The notes: generated by a model not told the origin, from the letters alone. DNA of 64,000 nt from Microcaldota archaeon (GCA_020854835.1 JAHKLX010000007.1:39115-103114), one strand, 5' to 3'; counted from the first letter of the stretch, positions 9,073 through 19,015 are shown. Made by a program: numbers and translations.

Positions 9073-9845
9073 GTGGTCTGCCATTCCCAGGAAAACCTCA
9101 GCAAAAACAAGATAAAAAAAAGGTTAAAGATGAAGTTAAAGAACCCCTTGTAGAGGGGTTTGAAATACCTGGAAAAAGATTGGGTTCCTCACAAGATATA
9201 TTGCAGTCTTTATCACAAGTCTCATACATTCAAACAATTGTTGATAAAGAAGATTATGTGATATTGAACGTTGAAAGCAGAGACCTAACCAATAAACCAT
9301 ATCTATTTTCAATAATTCACTTAAAACCAGATACTATTCAGGTTCTTTACACTGTAACCCCTGGAATGAGTCCTAGGAAAAGAAGAGTAGATATATTAAG
9401 ATATTTTTTTACGGTTTTATCCATGGTTAGTGAATATTACGAAATCAGAATGGCAGTGGTTTATCAGCTTTTTGAAGATTCTATAGATAAAATTAGTGAA
9501 TATGTGACGTTAGATTATGAAGAAATGTACGCCAGATATGACTCCATAAAATCAGAAAATGAAAGATTGAAATCAGACATTGCAAAAATAAGTGAAACTA
9601 GCCGAGAAATATCAAAAGAAAATTACGATCTTAAAACTAAAATTGACGATCTTAAAATAAAGCTCGATAGGTTGAGCAAACACAGTGACGATTCACTTAA
9701 AGTAAGATTAATGGAATGGATAAATGAGCATCAGGGAGAAATAAATGTTCCTGAAGTTGCAAGAATGTATTCAGTGCCTGATGCAAAAATAGAAGAACTC
9801 CTTAATGAATTAATGAGAGAAGGATATTTGAAATCTATAAGTTAA
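9069..9845 (+). CDS. Coiled-coil protein with C-terminal winged-helix domain
   Basis: The 258-residue protein has a basic disordered N-terminus, a compact central domain (about residues 35-150) and a coiled coil at about 150-205 with heptad-like Leu/Ile spacing. A C-terminal winged helix-turn-helix follows at about 210-258 (INVPEVARMYSVPDAKIEELLNELMREGYL). It has no signal or membrane segment. The start overlaps the upstream stop as ATGA. It may be a DNA-facing or assembly factor of the VirB4-like block. The central region has a pattern of alternating beta strands but I cannot name it. Confidence 0.75.
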   Translation: MSGLPFPGKPQQKQDKKKVKDEVKEPLVEGFEIPGKRLGSSQDILQSLSQVSYIQTIVDKEDYVILNVESRDLTNKPYLFSIIHLKPDTIQVLYTVTPGMSPRKRRVDILRYFFTVLSMVSEYYEIRMAVVYQLFEDSIDKISEYVTLDYEEMYARYDSIKSENERLKSDIAKISETSREISKENYDLKTKIDDLKIKLDRLSKHSDDSLKVRLMEWINEHQGEINVPEVARMYSVPDAKIEELLNELMREGYLKSIS

Positions 9846-9859
9846 CTGAGGGATAATAA

Positions 9860-12250
9860 TTGAAAATAAAAATCAAAAAACAAACATATAAATTTCAGAT
9901 GAAAAAACCTTTTAGTTATCGTAAAAGATTTACAAAAATTAAAGATTTTGTTAAAACTCCGATGGAGATTATAAAAGAAAAGATATCTGGAATAACTCCA
10001 AAAACGATTGTGATGTCAGGCATATTCCAGATACTTGTTTTGTTGATCGGATTTATATATATTGTCATAGGTGCAGCACCTTTTTTTACACCTTCCGAAA
10101 CATTGTCCTCAAGCTCACCACCCTATTCACTCGAGCAGTGGATAGGCCATGAAAAAATAATTAATGATTTAACCTATATGGAAACTATTTCATATCTTGG
10201 AAGTTCAAATGATATCAAACATACTTTTGCTTTGTATGGTCCTAGCAACTATACAATACGGACATCGAAAAATGGGGTCCCTTCAGTTATCTATTTTTTA
10301 GAAGTTCCTAATCAGAGATATTCATCTGGGATGCTTTCTGGAAAAGACTTATTCAAAGAATTACTAAAAGTCAAATTAAAAAACAATGGATACACCCTCA
10401 TATCAATCGGTATCGAGGATATGCAAAGATTAAAAAACGATGATGTAGTCGTCGCACCCACAGGATATTTTCCTGTTGAGTTCGCAAATAATTTAAAAAC
10501 TACTATGATATTTATTGGTTCTGATATAAGGGGAGTAGATATTGATATTGAAGAAAAAGGCGCCCAGAGTGGAATAAGATCATCTAAATTAAACATATAT
10601 AATGCCAGATATCTGATACGATCACCAACAAAAAAAACATATGGGGATGTTATCGATATGTTTGAATATGATGAAGGCAAAATTGTTACAGTTCCGGGAG
10701 AATTTGAAAACGGAAGAAATTGGAATTCAATTGATGATGCAGTTGACGATGTTGTTAAAATAATTACAGAATCACCTTGGGATGAAGTGTATGGAAATAG
10801 ATATATAACTGAGGGAGTGTTGGGATTTGGCTCGGAATTTAGTGGTGACGAAGCTTATTTTTTAATTAAAAATGACGAAGGAAAGATTATAAGCTCGGGA
10901 AAAGGAGTAAGTAAAAATAGTTTGAGAGTGTATACGGCTACAAAAAACATCCCGCCCTATGGAATACATCGAAGCAGAGATGAGATATTTATTAAACCTG
11001 AAAAAATGTTTTTATCGAATGAAGAAGTTGGGAGGTATAGGGGAGAAGTTTATACTGCTCCACCTGTTGAATCCTCGCCAGTAAAAATTGCATCGATAAC
11101 TACTTCAGAAATTGTTGTGGAAAACCGAAGAGAACCCTTTTTCGGACCAGGGAATTATTTGTTGGTAATATCAGATGGCCCAGTAACTGCGGGCAAGATT
11201 GGCACAATACACGGATTTACGGTTGTCGAACCAATTATAAGCATCAACCCCAATCCTGAAACAAATACCCATATAATAACTATAGCGTGCGGAGATAGAT
11301 GTGATGTTTTTGATTATGATTCAGTTGTTGTTTATATAGATGAAAAACAAGTTGGAAAATTCCAGAACAATGAAAAAACAATAACCTTGAGAGATCTTAA
11401 AATAAATCCTGAAAATCATGTGTTGACATTAGGATTTGTTAGAGCAGATGGGAGAGAATATAGAGTTTCCAAAGAATTTTATGTTCAAAGTGTTGGACTC
11501 GACCAGTATCTAAATAATCCGATATATCTCGTTGTTGGATCAATTTTGGTGATTGTAGTTGCAGCTGCAATACAACTCAGAAGAAAGGATAAAATTGTTT
11601 ATAATTTAGATATTCCTGATTTCCCACCCCTTTCTAGAATAACTGTACCATTGAAAAAAAGTACAGTAATTTCTTTGTTTGACAAGATAAACAAAGAATA
11701 TGGTTGGCATTATTTGCCAATATCAAGCGAGGAATTCCAAAGTGCATTGATGAGGCTTTCTTATAGGGGAAGACCAATAAGCGCCAGCATAAATAATATT
11801 GAAAGAATATTGGATTTGTTGTGTTCAGAGGGTTATGCAAAAGTGTATAATGAGTATTACGGACTAAGCAGATGGGAAGAAGAATTAGGTATAAGTATTA
11901 AACACCTATCAATATTAAGAAAACTAAGAGATTTGTTTATAAACAATGTTCTGAGATTCGAGCCTTTTGGAACAATAAAACATTCTGATACAAAAATATA
12001 CATATCTGGAAATGAATATTATGTTATTTTATTCAAAAATGCCAAAGACACCATACTGAATTCTATTGGTCCCCTATCTGAAGAAAATGTGATTATAATA
12101 TTTGAAAGTACATATCAAAAAGATGAATTTCTTGAAACGCTTTATTCCAAAGACAATGAAGTTTTGGCATTCAAATTAGAATTGAATTCGCATAGAATAA
12201 AAACTTTCACAATTGAAGAGTTTGAGAGCTTTGTTAAAAGTGAGAAATAG
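9860..12250 (+). CDS. Large bitopic envelope protein of the VirB4-like block
   Basis: Starts at TTG 9860 after a GAGGGAT site, 14 nt after the previous gene. The 796-residue protein has a basic cytoplasmic N-terminus, a first membrane helix at about 50-72, an outside region of about 480 residues, a second helix at about 554-575, and a cytoplasmic C-terminal part of about 220 residues. The outside part starts with an alternating alpha/beta region (about 100-230) and ends with beta-sandwich-like repeats (about 390-550). The C-terminal part contains winged-helix-like segments (for example NNIERILDLLCSEGYAKV). I recognise no named family. The architecture fits a scaffold that links the cytoplasmic motor to the cell surface. 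Confidence 0.75.
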   Translation: MKIKIKKQTYKFQMKKPFSYRKRFTKIKDFVKTPMEIIKEKISGITPKTIVMSGIFQILVLLIGFIYIVIGAAPFFTPSETLSSSSPPYSLEQWIGHEKIINDLTYMETISYLGSSNDIKHTFALYGPSNYTIRTSKNGVPSVIYFLEVPNQRYSSGMLSGKDLFKELLKVKLKNNGYTLISIGIEDMQRLKNDDVVVAPTGYFPVEFANNLKTTMIFIGSDIRGVDIDIEEKGAQSGIRSSKLNIYNARYLIRSPTKKTYGDVIDMFEYDEGKIVTVPGEFENGRNWNSIDDAVDDVVKIITESPWDEVYGNRYITEGVLGFGSEFSGDEAYFLIKNDEGKIISSGKGVSKNSLRVYTATKNIPPYGIHRSRDEIFIKPEKMFLSNEEVGRYRGEVYTAPPVESSPVKIASITTSEIVVENRREPFFGPGNYLLVISDGPVTAGKIGTIHGFTVVEPIISINPNPETNTHIITIACGDRCDVFDYDSVVVYIDEKQVGKFQNNEKTITLRDLKINPENHVLTLGFVRADGREYRVSKEFYVQSVGLDQYLNNPIYLVVGSILVIVVAAAIQLRRKDKIVYNLDIPDFPPLSRITVPLKKSTVISLFDKINKEYGWHYLPISSEEFQSALMRLSYRGRPISASINNIERILDLLCSEGYAKVYNEYYGLSRWEEELGISIKHLSILRKLRDLFINNVLRFEPFGTIKHSDTKIYISGNEYYVILFKNAKDTILNSIGPLSEENVIIIFESTYQKDEFLETLYSKDNEVLAFKLELNSHRIKTFTIEEFESFVKSEK

Positions 12251-12251
12251 A

Positions 12252-12821
12252 TTATAGTTTTGAAACATTCTCAGTAAATATATCTAGACGTTTAAAAATT
12301 CTGTTTAAAAGAATGTTTGAAGATTCAACAACATATCTTCCATATTTTTCATCTATTAAAATTTCATTTTGATCAACTACTGGAACTGATATTCCTTCTG
12401 TCCCAAATATTTCTAAAAAAGGGTATTCTTTGAAATAAAAAATACCTCCCCTTTTAATACCTGATTTTCTAGTTATTTCTAAAAACTTTTGTGCACTTTC
12501 CAAATCTTTTGCGTAAATATGGAAAATGAATGGCTCTGCACGAAACCACAATTTTTCAGATTTGTCATAATCTTGAATTGCTTTCCACACCTCATTGAAA
12601 TCAACTGTTCTGTGCCATTTATGATAAAAAGAAGAATCTTTTTTTCCTTTGTTGAATTTCAGCAACATTATTCTTCCAGAACAAGAAGATGTGGTCACGT
12701 AATTAGGTTTGGAATTCACCTCATTGATCAAAGGTATGGCTTTTTCATCAACCAAACCTGCATCAAAAGCTTTTTTATAAGCATTTAGCTTATTTTGCTT
12801 TAATAATTCCCAGGGCACCAT
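12252..12821 (-). CDS. taw3: Taw3/TYW3 tRNA wybutosine methyltransferase
   Basis: The 189-residue protein matches the TYW3 family through VDEKAIPLINEVN followed by YVTTSSCSGRI, the conserved Ser/Cys/Arg signature. Taw3 methylates the wyosine intermediate at G37 of tRNA-Phe. ATG at 12821 is preferred over an upstream TTG because it opens the conserved N-terminal helix. The stop lies 1 nt from the stop of the convergent large membrane protein gene. The family assignment is firm. Confidence 0.92.
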   Translation of the reverse strand: MVPWELLKQNKLNAYKKAFDAGLVDEKAIPLINEVNSKPNYVTTSSCSGRIMLLKFNKGKKDSSFYHKWHRTVDFNEVWKAIQDYDKSEKLWFRAEPFIFHIYAKDLESAQKFLEITRKSGIKRGGIFYFKEYPFLEIFGTEGISVPVVDQNEILIDEKYGRYVVESSNILLNRIFKRLDIFTENVSKL

Positions 12822-12936
12822 TAAAATCAACCAACATCTAAAAGCTGTTTTAGTAACCTATCCAAAATCAATAGTTTAAAGTAATTATAACAAAAACTTA
12901 TAAACTTAATCGCAATAATTTAAATTGGTGAATTTG

Positions 12937-13743
12937 ATGGAAAAAAAAACAATTTTTATAATATTGTTCATTTTGGTTAGTTTTGTTTATCCTGCTAACA
13001 CTATTGAAGTGATTGCCCCAATGGAAACCACAGTTTCTGAAGGGGATATGTTGTATCTGGGCACAATAGGTCCTGGTCAAACAATTTATGTAGATTTTGA
13101 TCCAAAAGTCGACGGTGGAAGAGCTTGGTGGGATTTTGCCAAAGTTACTGGTTTACCAGAGGGGTGGAATGCTCGTGAAAGCAAATTATACGAAGACCCT
13201 CTCCATGTTAGAATAACTACATCAAAACACGCTCAAGAAGGAGATTATACTTTTAAAATAACAATTGAAGATGAGGGTGATGTGAGCGAATTAGGAACGA
13301 TAACAATAACATGTAAAGTTACTATCAAACACGACATAATGGATATGGAAGTTACACCAACAAAAAAAAGTGTTGGTGCAGGCCAACCAGCAAGATTTGA
13401 TATAACTATAAAAAATTTAGGAAACACCGAAGATGAGTTTGTTGTTAGATCAGAAGGAATAAAGGAATGGGCTTTTAGAAAAAATGTGTATATCCCTGCT
13501 CAAAGCGAAAAAACAATTGTTTATGAAATTGTGAGATATGAGGAAGAAAATTCAGAGGTTAAAATAATTGCAGAATCCTATAATTCTCCAGAGATAATAA
13601 AAGAAGAAACAACTGTTTTTGTGGAGTTTAAACCTGATTTGATATCAGATATGAAAGCCACTAACAATGGACTTATTTTGTTTCCAATAATCAACACTCC
13701 GATGCACGCATTATTAGGACTTTTCTCAAACTTGTTTCAATAG
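12937..13743 (+). CDS. Exported protein with NEW3/CARDB-like beta domain
   Basis: The start at 12937 follows a GGTGA site. The 268-residue protein has an N-terminal hydrophobic signal (FIILFILVSFVYP), then two beta-sandwich-like regions. The second (about residues 135-225) contains VGAGQPARFDITIKNLGNTEDEF, cut here to its typical opening of the NEW3/CARDB folds used in archaeal surface proteins. The C-terminal 20 residues are hydrophobic and may anchor it. It lies between taw3 and elp3 and 680 bp past the VirB4-like block, so a surface role with that block is possible but unproven. Confidence 0.75.
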   Translation: MEKKTIFIILFILVSFVYPANTIEVIAPMETTVSEGDMLYLGTIGPGQTIYVDFDPKVDGGRAWWDFAKVTGLPEGWNARESKLYEDPLHVRITTSKHAQEGDYTFKITIEDEGDVSELGTITITCKVTIKHDIMDMEVTPTKKSVGAGQPARFDITIKNLGNTEDEFVVRSEGIKEWAFRKNVYIPAQSEKTIVYEIVRYEEENSEVKIIAESYNSPEIIKEETTVFVEFKPDLISDMKATNNGLILFPIINTPMHALLGLFSNLFQ

Positions 13744-13755
13744 ATAGTGATTAAC

Positions 13756-15336
13756 TTGGATAAAATTGCTAGAGAGATAGCTGATAAATTAATAGAAGAG
13801 TATGATAAAAATAAATTCAAAGGTTATACTCCAAAAGAAATTCTAAAAATTGTTGATAAACTGAAAAAAGAAGTCGCTGGAAAATACGGAGTACAGGTGG
13901 TAAAAAACTCTCAGATTAGTAAACATATTGAAAACAAAAATTTGAAAAGACATCTTATAAAAGTTCCATCAAGAACCATATCTGGAGTGACGCCTGTTGC
14001 AATTATGAGTGTCAGCAGTTGTCCACATGGAAAATGTTTATACTGCCCGAAAGGAAAATGCGCACCACAAAGTTATACTGGTGAAGAACCTGCAAGTCTA
14101 AGAGCAAGACAAAATATGTTTGACCCCTATATGCAGGTTAAAGCAAGACTTCGCCAGTATAAAGAAATAGGTCACCCCACTGATAAAATTGAATTGATTG
14201 TTATGGGGGGAACTTTTTTAGCTCAAAATTCTAGATACAAAAAAGAGTTTATTTTGAAATTATATGAGGCATTAAACGGGACAAGATGTGAAACTTTAGA
14301 AGATGCCAAAAAAATAAATGAGACTGCGCTACATAGAGTAGTTGGGTTAACTATTGAAACAAGACCTGATTGGTCCAAAAAAACACATATAAACGAAATG
14401 CTCAATTATGGCTCAACTAGAGTTGAACTTGGAGTCCAGACATTAAGTGATTCGGTTTATAAAAAAGTTAAACGTGGACATGAAATTAAAGATGTTGTTG
14501 AATCAACACAACTTCTTAAAGATTCGGCTTTTAAAATTGTTTATCATATGATGCCAGGACTTTTTTGCTCTCCTGAAGAAGATATTCAGCATATTAAATC
14601 ATTATTTGTTGACCCAAATTTTCAACCCGACATGCTGAAAATTTATCCGACTTTGGTTTTGAAAAACACAGAATTGTATGATATGTGGGAAAGGGGAGAA
14701 TACAAACCTTATGATTCTGAAAATGCTGCAGAAGTAATATCTGAAGCCTTGAGATATGTTCCAAAATATGTAAGAGTAATGAGAATCCAGAGAGATATAC
14801 CTTCACCTTTAGTCGTGGCAGGAGTTAAACACTCAAATTTGAGGCAAATTGTTGAACAAAAAATGAAGGAAAAAAATATACAATTAAAAGAGATTAGATC
14901 GCGAGAGATCGGAGTTGCAGTTAACACTTATAAACGAAAACTAGAGTTATCAAAACTAGAACAAACTATTACTGAATATAAGGCAAGTAATGGAAAAGAG
15001 TATTTTATTGCATATGAAGATTTGGATGATGATGTTATTCTTGGTTTTGTTAGATTGAGAATTCCCTACGCACCTTTTAGACCTGAAATTGATAAACAAA
15101 CTGGTTTAATTAGAGAACTTCATGTATATGGCTCTGAAGTAGGAATTGGGGGATTGCCTGAAAGTTTCCAAACCCAACACCGAGGCCTTGGAAAAAATTT
15201 GCTTGAAAAAGCTGAAGAAATTGCCAAACAAAATGGCATGGAAAAAATGATTGTTATAGCAGGTTCAGGAGTGAGGCCATATTACTATAAACAAGGTTAT
15301 TCATTAAATAAAAATTATGTTGGCAAAAAAATATAA
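13756..15336 (+). CDS. elp3: Elp3-type tRNA uridine(34) acetyltransferase (radical SAM/GNAT)
   Basis: Archaeal Elp3 makes cm5U at the wobble uridine of tRNA using acetyl-CoA and a radical SAM step. The cysteine motif is CPHGKCLYCPKGKC, the usual Elp3 form. The radical SAM barrel continues with IVMGGTF, TIETRPDW and RVELGVQT. A C-terminal GNAT domain includes RGLGKNLLEKAEEIA and the ending RPYYYKQGY. The length of about 527 is normal. The start is taken as TTG at 13756, preceded by GTGAT; a GTG at 13747 is the alternative. It is followed closely by a CYTH gene. Confidence 0.95.
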   Translation: MDKIAREIADKLIEEYDKNKFKGYTPKEILKIVDKLKKEVAGKYGVQVVKNSQISKHIENKNLKRHLIKVPSRTISGVTPVAIMSVSSCPHGKCLYCPKGKCAPQSYTGEEPASLRARQNMFDPYMQVKARLRQYKEIGHPTDKIELIVMGGTFLAQNSRYKKEFILKLYEALNGTRCETLEDAKKINETALHRVVGLTIETRPDWSKKTHINEMLNYGSTRVELGVQTLSDSVYKKVKRGHEIKDVVESTQLLKDSAFKIVYHMMPGLFCSPEEDIQHIKSLFVDPNFQPDMLKIYPTLVLKNTELYDMWERGEYKPYDSENAAEVISEALRYVPKYVRVMRIQRDIPSPLVVAGVKHSNLRQIVEQKMKEKNIQLKEIRSREIGVAVNTYKRKLELSKLEQTITEYKASNGKEYFIAYEDLDDDVILGFVRLRIPYAPFRPEIDKQTGLIRELHVYGSEVGIGGLPESFQTQHRGLGKNLLEKAEEIAKQNGMEKMIVIAGSGVRPYYYKQGYSLNKNYVGKKI

Positions 15337-15344
15337 GTGATGTT

Positions 15345-15884
15345 ATGGAACATGAGATTCGAGCAGTTTTAACAAAAGAAAAATATGATGAGTTAAACAA
15401 ACTGTTTAATGATAAGTACAATAAAATATTGGATGATAAAAGCATAACTGAAAAATTTAGAATGGATGCTGTTGGAAAAGATATTCGTATTAGATATTCA
15501 GAAAATATAAGCGAAATGGTTATCAAAAGCAATGATCCTACTAATGTATCAAGACTTGAAACCAGCATTTATCTTAAGTCTGCCGAGGACTGTAAAAAAA
15601 TGATTGAATTCTTGGGAGAAGCAGGATTGAAACAAGATCCTCCTTGGCTGAAAACTAAACAAGAATTTGAAATGATATATAATGGGAAAAAATATGTTCT
15701 TTCACTCCAACATATTGAGAAATTTGCTTATATTCTAGAAGTGGAATTGCAGACAGAAAACTTTACAGAGGAACACCTATATGAAATGAATCAAATTCTC
15801 AGAATGTTTGGGTGCTCGAGAGTGGATGCAAATTTATTTAAAAAAATGATAAAAGAGTATATTAATACTCATCAAAAATCTTAG
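15345..15884 (+). CDS. CYTH domain protein
   Basis: The 179-residue protein begins with EHEIRA, a variant of the ExExK signature of CYTH (triphosphate tunnel) enzymes. Charged tunnel strands follow: DIRIRY, MVIK and the C-terminal ILEVEL. CYTH proteins hydrolyse inorganic triphosphate or thiamine triphosphate, or make cAMP; the substrate here is unknown. It starts 8 nt after elp3, so it is probably co-transcribed with it. The 3' end overlaps the convergent beta-CASP gene by 23 bases. Confidence 0.82.
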   Translation: MEHEIRAVLTKEKYDELNKLFNDKYNKILDDKSITEKFRMDAVGKDIRIRYSENISEMVIKSNDPTNVSRLETSIYLKSAEDCKKMIEFLGEAGLKQDPPWLKTKQEFEMIYNGKKYVLSLQHIEKFAYILEVELQTENFTEEHLYEMNQILRMFGCSRVDANLFKKMIKEYINTHQKS

Positions 15885-17136
15885 GCCCTTTTGAATTGTA
15901 ACCCAATATTTCTAATTCTTTTGAGAATTCTTCTGTGTTCTCTCCATGAACAACAAAAATATTTTCAGGTTTGATTAGACGGTATAATTTAATTAAATCG
16001 GTTTTATCAGGATGTGCTGAAAAAGAATGCTGCCTTATACTTGCAGAAACTTTAGTTTCAATTCCATCAACAGTTATTGTTTCGCTACCATCAATTAATT
16101 TCCTACCATTTGAACCTTCAACACAATATCCAGTAAATATAATTGTGTCTTGAGAAAACAAACGATTTGCATACCAAAGAAAAGGTCCCCCTTCACCCAT
16201 TCCTGCAGTTGTTATTATAATGTTGTTACCCGATATTGCCTTTTTACGGTTAGGTCCTGTAGCAATTTGAGAAGCTTGTTTTAAATTTTGAAAAAGATTT
16301 TCTGATTTTTTAACGTCACAAGAATTAAATGAAAGCTTTGTTGCTTTTATACCCATGCCATCAACATAAATTTTTTGTTTGTTTGGGAAATGTTTTAGTA
16401 AAACTCTAAGTATCTCTGCTGTTCTCTCAATTGCAAAGGAAGGTAAAACCACACAACCCGTTTCCAATCCTGCTTTAACACTTTCAATAAATTTTCGCTC
16501 CAGAGTGTCCCGAGATTGGTGAAATGCGTTTGAATAAGTTGATTCAGTGATTAAATGTGAAATGGGTATGTCTATATTTTGAAATGCTGACAAATCAGCA
16601 GGTTCCATTAATAATCTATTTTCATTCAAACAAAAATCTCCAGTGTATATTATTCTTTCATCTTGGAATCTAATATCAACCATCGCAGATCCAGGGATAT
16701 GTCCTGCTGAAAAAAATGAAAAAGTTGTTTCTCCTATTCGAATAGTTTTGTTTAGAGAAATTGGCATTAAATTATCCTTAACAATATCAACAATTGGCTG
16801 TATCATACACTCGGAACCTCCAATTTTAACAGAATCATCAAGAAGAAGAGTCGTTAATTTTTTAGTTGTTAGAGTCGAGTATATGGGAATGTCCAGGGCA
16901 TTCGAAGTTTTGCTGAAAAGATACGGCAGTCCGCCAACGTGATCTAAATGTGCATGAGACAATATAACTGCATCAACTTTTTCATCAGGAACTTCAGGAA
17001 ATATAAGCTGTCTCTCGCCTGGAATTTGTTTGGCCCCAAAATCCAACAAAATATTTCTATCAGTTTTGACTAGTATTGCATTTCTGCCAACCTCGCCAGT
17101 CCCCCCGTAGAATTTAATTTTTGTTTTTAGTGTCAT
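15862..17136 (-). CDS. Beta-CASP metallo-beta-lactamase nuclease (aCPSF2-like)
   Basis: A 424-residue RNA-processing nuclease of the CPSF73/RNase J group. Motif 2 is HAHLDHVGG, and the metal-bridging Asp lies in YTGDFC. The beta-CASP insert has LITESTYS, the glycine-rich GMGEGGP and the C-terminal motifs HSFSAHPD and VVHGE. No KH domains precede the lactamase fold, which places it nearer aCPSF2 than the KH-containing aCPSF1. Expected role: endo- or 5' exonuclease in RNA maturation or decay. Confidence 0.9.
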   Translation of the reverse strand: MTLKTKIKFYGGTGEVGRNAILVKTDRNILLDFGAKQIPGERQLIFPEVPDEKVDAVILSHAHLDHVGGLPYLFSKTSNALDIPIYSTLTTKKLTTLLLDDSVKIGGSECMIQPIVDIVKDNLMPISLNKTIRIGETTFSFFSAGHIPGSAMVDIRFQDERIIYTGDFCLNENRLLMEPADLSAFQNIDIPISHLITESTYSNAFHQSRDTLERKFIESVKAGLETGCVVLPSFAIERTAEILRVLLKHFPNKQKIYVDGMGIKATKLSFNSCDVKKSENLFQNLKQASQIATGPNRKKAISGNNIIITTAGMGEGGPFLWYANRLFSQDTIIFTGYCVEGSNGRKLIDGSETITVDGIETKVSASIRQHSFSAHPDKTDLIKLYRLIKPENIFVVHGENTEEFSKELEILGYNSKGPKIFDEY

Positions 17137-17239
17137 AATATAATTAAATATGGAGATTGGTTTTTAAAGGTAGTCTATTTGAACTTTAACGAATGCTTTT
17201 TATATTTAACTTCTCCAATACTTAATAGGTGATTAACAT

Positions 17240-17632
17240 ATGTTAAAAAAAATAAGTTTAGTTGTTGTAGTTATGATGCTCATGTTTTATGGGCTTGCGT
17301 TTGCTCAAGATGTTTTGGCACAAACATTAGTGGGCCTATGCGATGATTTGATGGGTTTGGTAGGGCCCTTAGCATATTTATTAGTTGTTTTCGCTGCATT
17401 GGTTTATTTGGCAGGCCAATTTGGTGATGCCCAAATGAGAGCTAAAAGCAGTGTTTGGGCACAGTCTTGTATATTTGGTGCAATTATAGGTTGGGCAATA
17501 ATCACAATAATTCCTTATATTTTAGCTGCCTTGTTAAAAGCAAGCGGAGTTAGTATGGGAACTGCCTGTTCAGGGATTGGTACTGCCGGACGCCCTTGTA
17601 GTGATATAATACAAAATCAATTCTGTAATTAA
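17240..17632 (+). CDS. VirB2/TrbC-like small membrane protein (candidate pilin)
   Basis: The 130-residue protein has an N-terminal signal ending near AFAQ (residue 23). After it come two long hydrophobic helices (about 40-60 and 74-96) joined by a short polar, basic loop containing QMRAKSS. This topology matches VirB2/TrbC pilins and the archaeal CedA1/TedC proteins. Four cysteines in the tail after helix two (CSGIG, PCSD, FCN) and one before helix one may form disulfides outside the cell. GGTGAT precedes the ATG and a TTTATATTT box lies about 40 nt upstream. It heads the operon with the pilus-type ATPase and TadC-like gene. The family link is topological. Confidence 0.7.
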   Translation: MLKKISLVVVVMMLMFYGLAFAQDVLAQTLVGLCDDLMGLVGPLAYLLVVFAALVYLAGQFGDAQMRAKSSVWAQSCIFGAIIGWAIITIIPYILAALLKASGVSMGTACSGIGTAGRPCSDIIQNQFCN

Positions 17633-17641
17633 GGTGATTAA

Positions 17642-19015
17642 TTGGGGTTGGGATGGCATATTGAAAAAACTGGAGAATATAAAATCAACCTGCCCATTTT
17701 AAGCGATGACGAAATTGAAGCTATAAAGCACATGGCAAACATGTTCAAAGAAGTTACCAAATACAAAGAACTTGACAATCCTGACAAAGCAAAAAAAGAA
17801 CTTAAAAATCTTTTGATTAAATTCTGCGACAAGGAAGGAATTGTAATTGACAAAGAACAAGAGAATTATTTAACACAAATGGCTTTTTATAATATTTATG
17901 GGTTTGCAGGCATGGAAGAAATACTCAAGGACGAAGAAATAGAAGAAATTGGAATAATTGGTTTGGGCAAGCCAGTTTATGTTTTTGTTAGAAAACAAGG
18001 GTGGAAAAAAACAAATTTATATTATGATGAATTAGATTTTACAATTAACTTGATTAATAAAATGTCAAGAAGCATTGGGAGAAGGATAACTTATAAAAAT
18101 CCTAGATTGAATGCTGTTCTTCCTGACGGTTCAAGAATGCACGCATCTATTCCCCCAATATCCAATGTGGAAGTGACAATCAGAAAATTCAAAGAAAATC
18201 CAATGACTGTGTTTGATTTGTTGAATTATCACACAATTTCTGAAGAAGCAATGGCCTTATTATGGTTTTTAATGCAGGCAGATATATCTATTTTGATAAC
18301 AGGAAACACTGCAAGCGGAAAAACAACCACAATGAATTCTATTTTCTCATTTGTTCCTTTAAATGAAAGAATTTTAATAACAGAAGAAACTCCTGAAATA
18401 AACATACCTCACAAACATGTCGTTAAACTTGTAGCAAATCAGGAACTTGATATAAGTTTGTCTCCTTTGGTTGCAGATTCGCTTAGGATGAGACCTGACA
18501 GAGTTATTGTTGGAGAAGTTAGAAATACTGAAGAGGTTCATGCATTAATGGATACTATATTGAGTGGACAAGCAAGAGGAAGTTATGCAACTTTTCACGC
18601 ACAGTCATCAAAAGAAACCTTGTCTAGATTAAGATCCTTGGGAGTTTTGGAAATTGATCTGCCTTCGATTGATATAATTGTAATCCAAAGAAGAATGATG
18701 AAATATAATGTTAAAACAAGAAAATCCGAAGAGATTAGAAGAATTGTTGAAATAGTAGAAGTTGATAAAAACAATCCTGGAAAAACAACTCCCCTTTTCA
18801 TATATGATTATGAAAAAGACAGTTGGAAAGCAGATTATCAAAATTCAGAGATTTTGAAAAGATTGTCTCTTTCACTAGGAGTTCCGCAAAAAGAAATGGA
18901 AAACGAAATAAAAACACGAACAGAATTCTTAAAGAAAAATATAAAAAAGAAATGGAATTTTGAAACTGCTGTAAACGAAATTCAAAAGTTTGCCTACGGG
19001 CTTTCGTTAGATTAG
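17642..19015 (+). CDS. GspE/TadA/VirB11-type secretion ATPase
   Basis: A 457-residue hexameric ATPase for a type IV pilus or related apparatus. Walker A is GNTASGKTTT, followed by ITEETPEI (Asp-box region). LRMRPDRVIVGEVR is the conserved Walker B region, and ATFHAQS is the His box. The N-terminal 150 residues match the archaeal N2-type domain. The start is TTG at 17642 after GGTGA, 9 nt after the VirB2-like gene; the TadC-like gene follows by 8 nt. It should sit at the cytoplasmic face and drive the membrane platform encoded next. Confidence 0.93.
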   Translation: MGLGWHIEKTGEYKINLPILSDDEIEAIKHMANMFKEVTKYKELDNPDKAKKELKNLLIKFCDKEGIVIDKEQENYLTQMAFYNIYGFAGMEEILKDEEIEEIGIIGLGKPVYVFVRKQGWKKTNLYYDELDFTINLINKMSRSIGRRITYKNPRLNAVLPDGSRMHASIPPISNVEVTIRKFKENPMTVFDLLNYHTISEEAMALLWFLMQADISILITGNTASGKTTTMNSIFSFVPLNERILITEETPEINIPHKHVVKLVANQELDISLSPLVADSLRMRPDRVIVGEVRNTEEVHALMDTILSGQARGSYATFHAQSSKETLSRLRSLGVLEIDLPSIDIIVIQRRMMKYNVKTRKSEEIRRIVEIVEVDKNNPGKTTPLFIYDYEKDSWKADYQNSEILKRLSLSLGVPQKEMENEIKTRTEFLKKNIKKKWNFETAVNEIQKFAYGLSLD

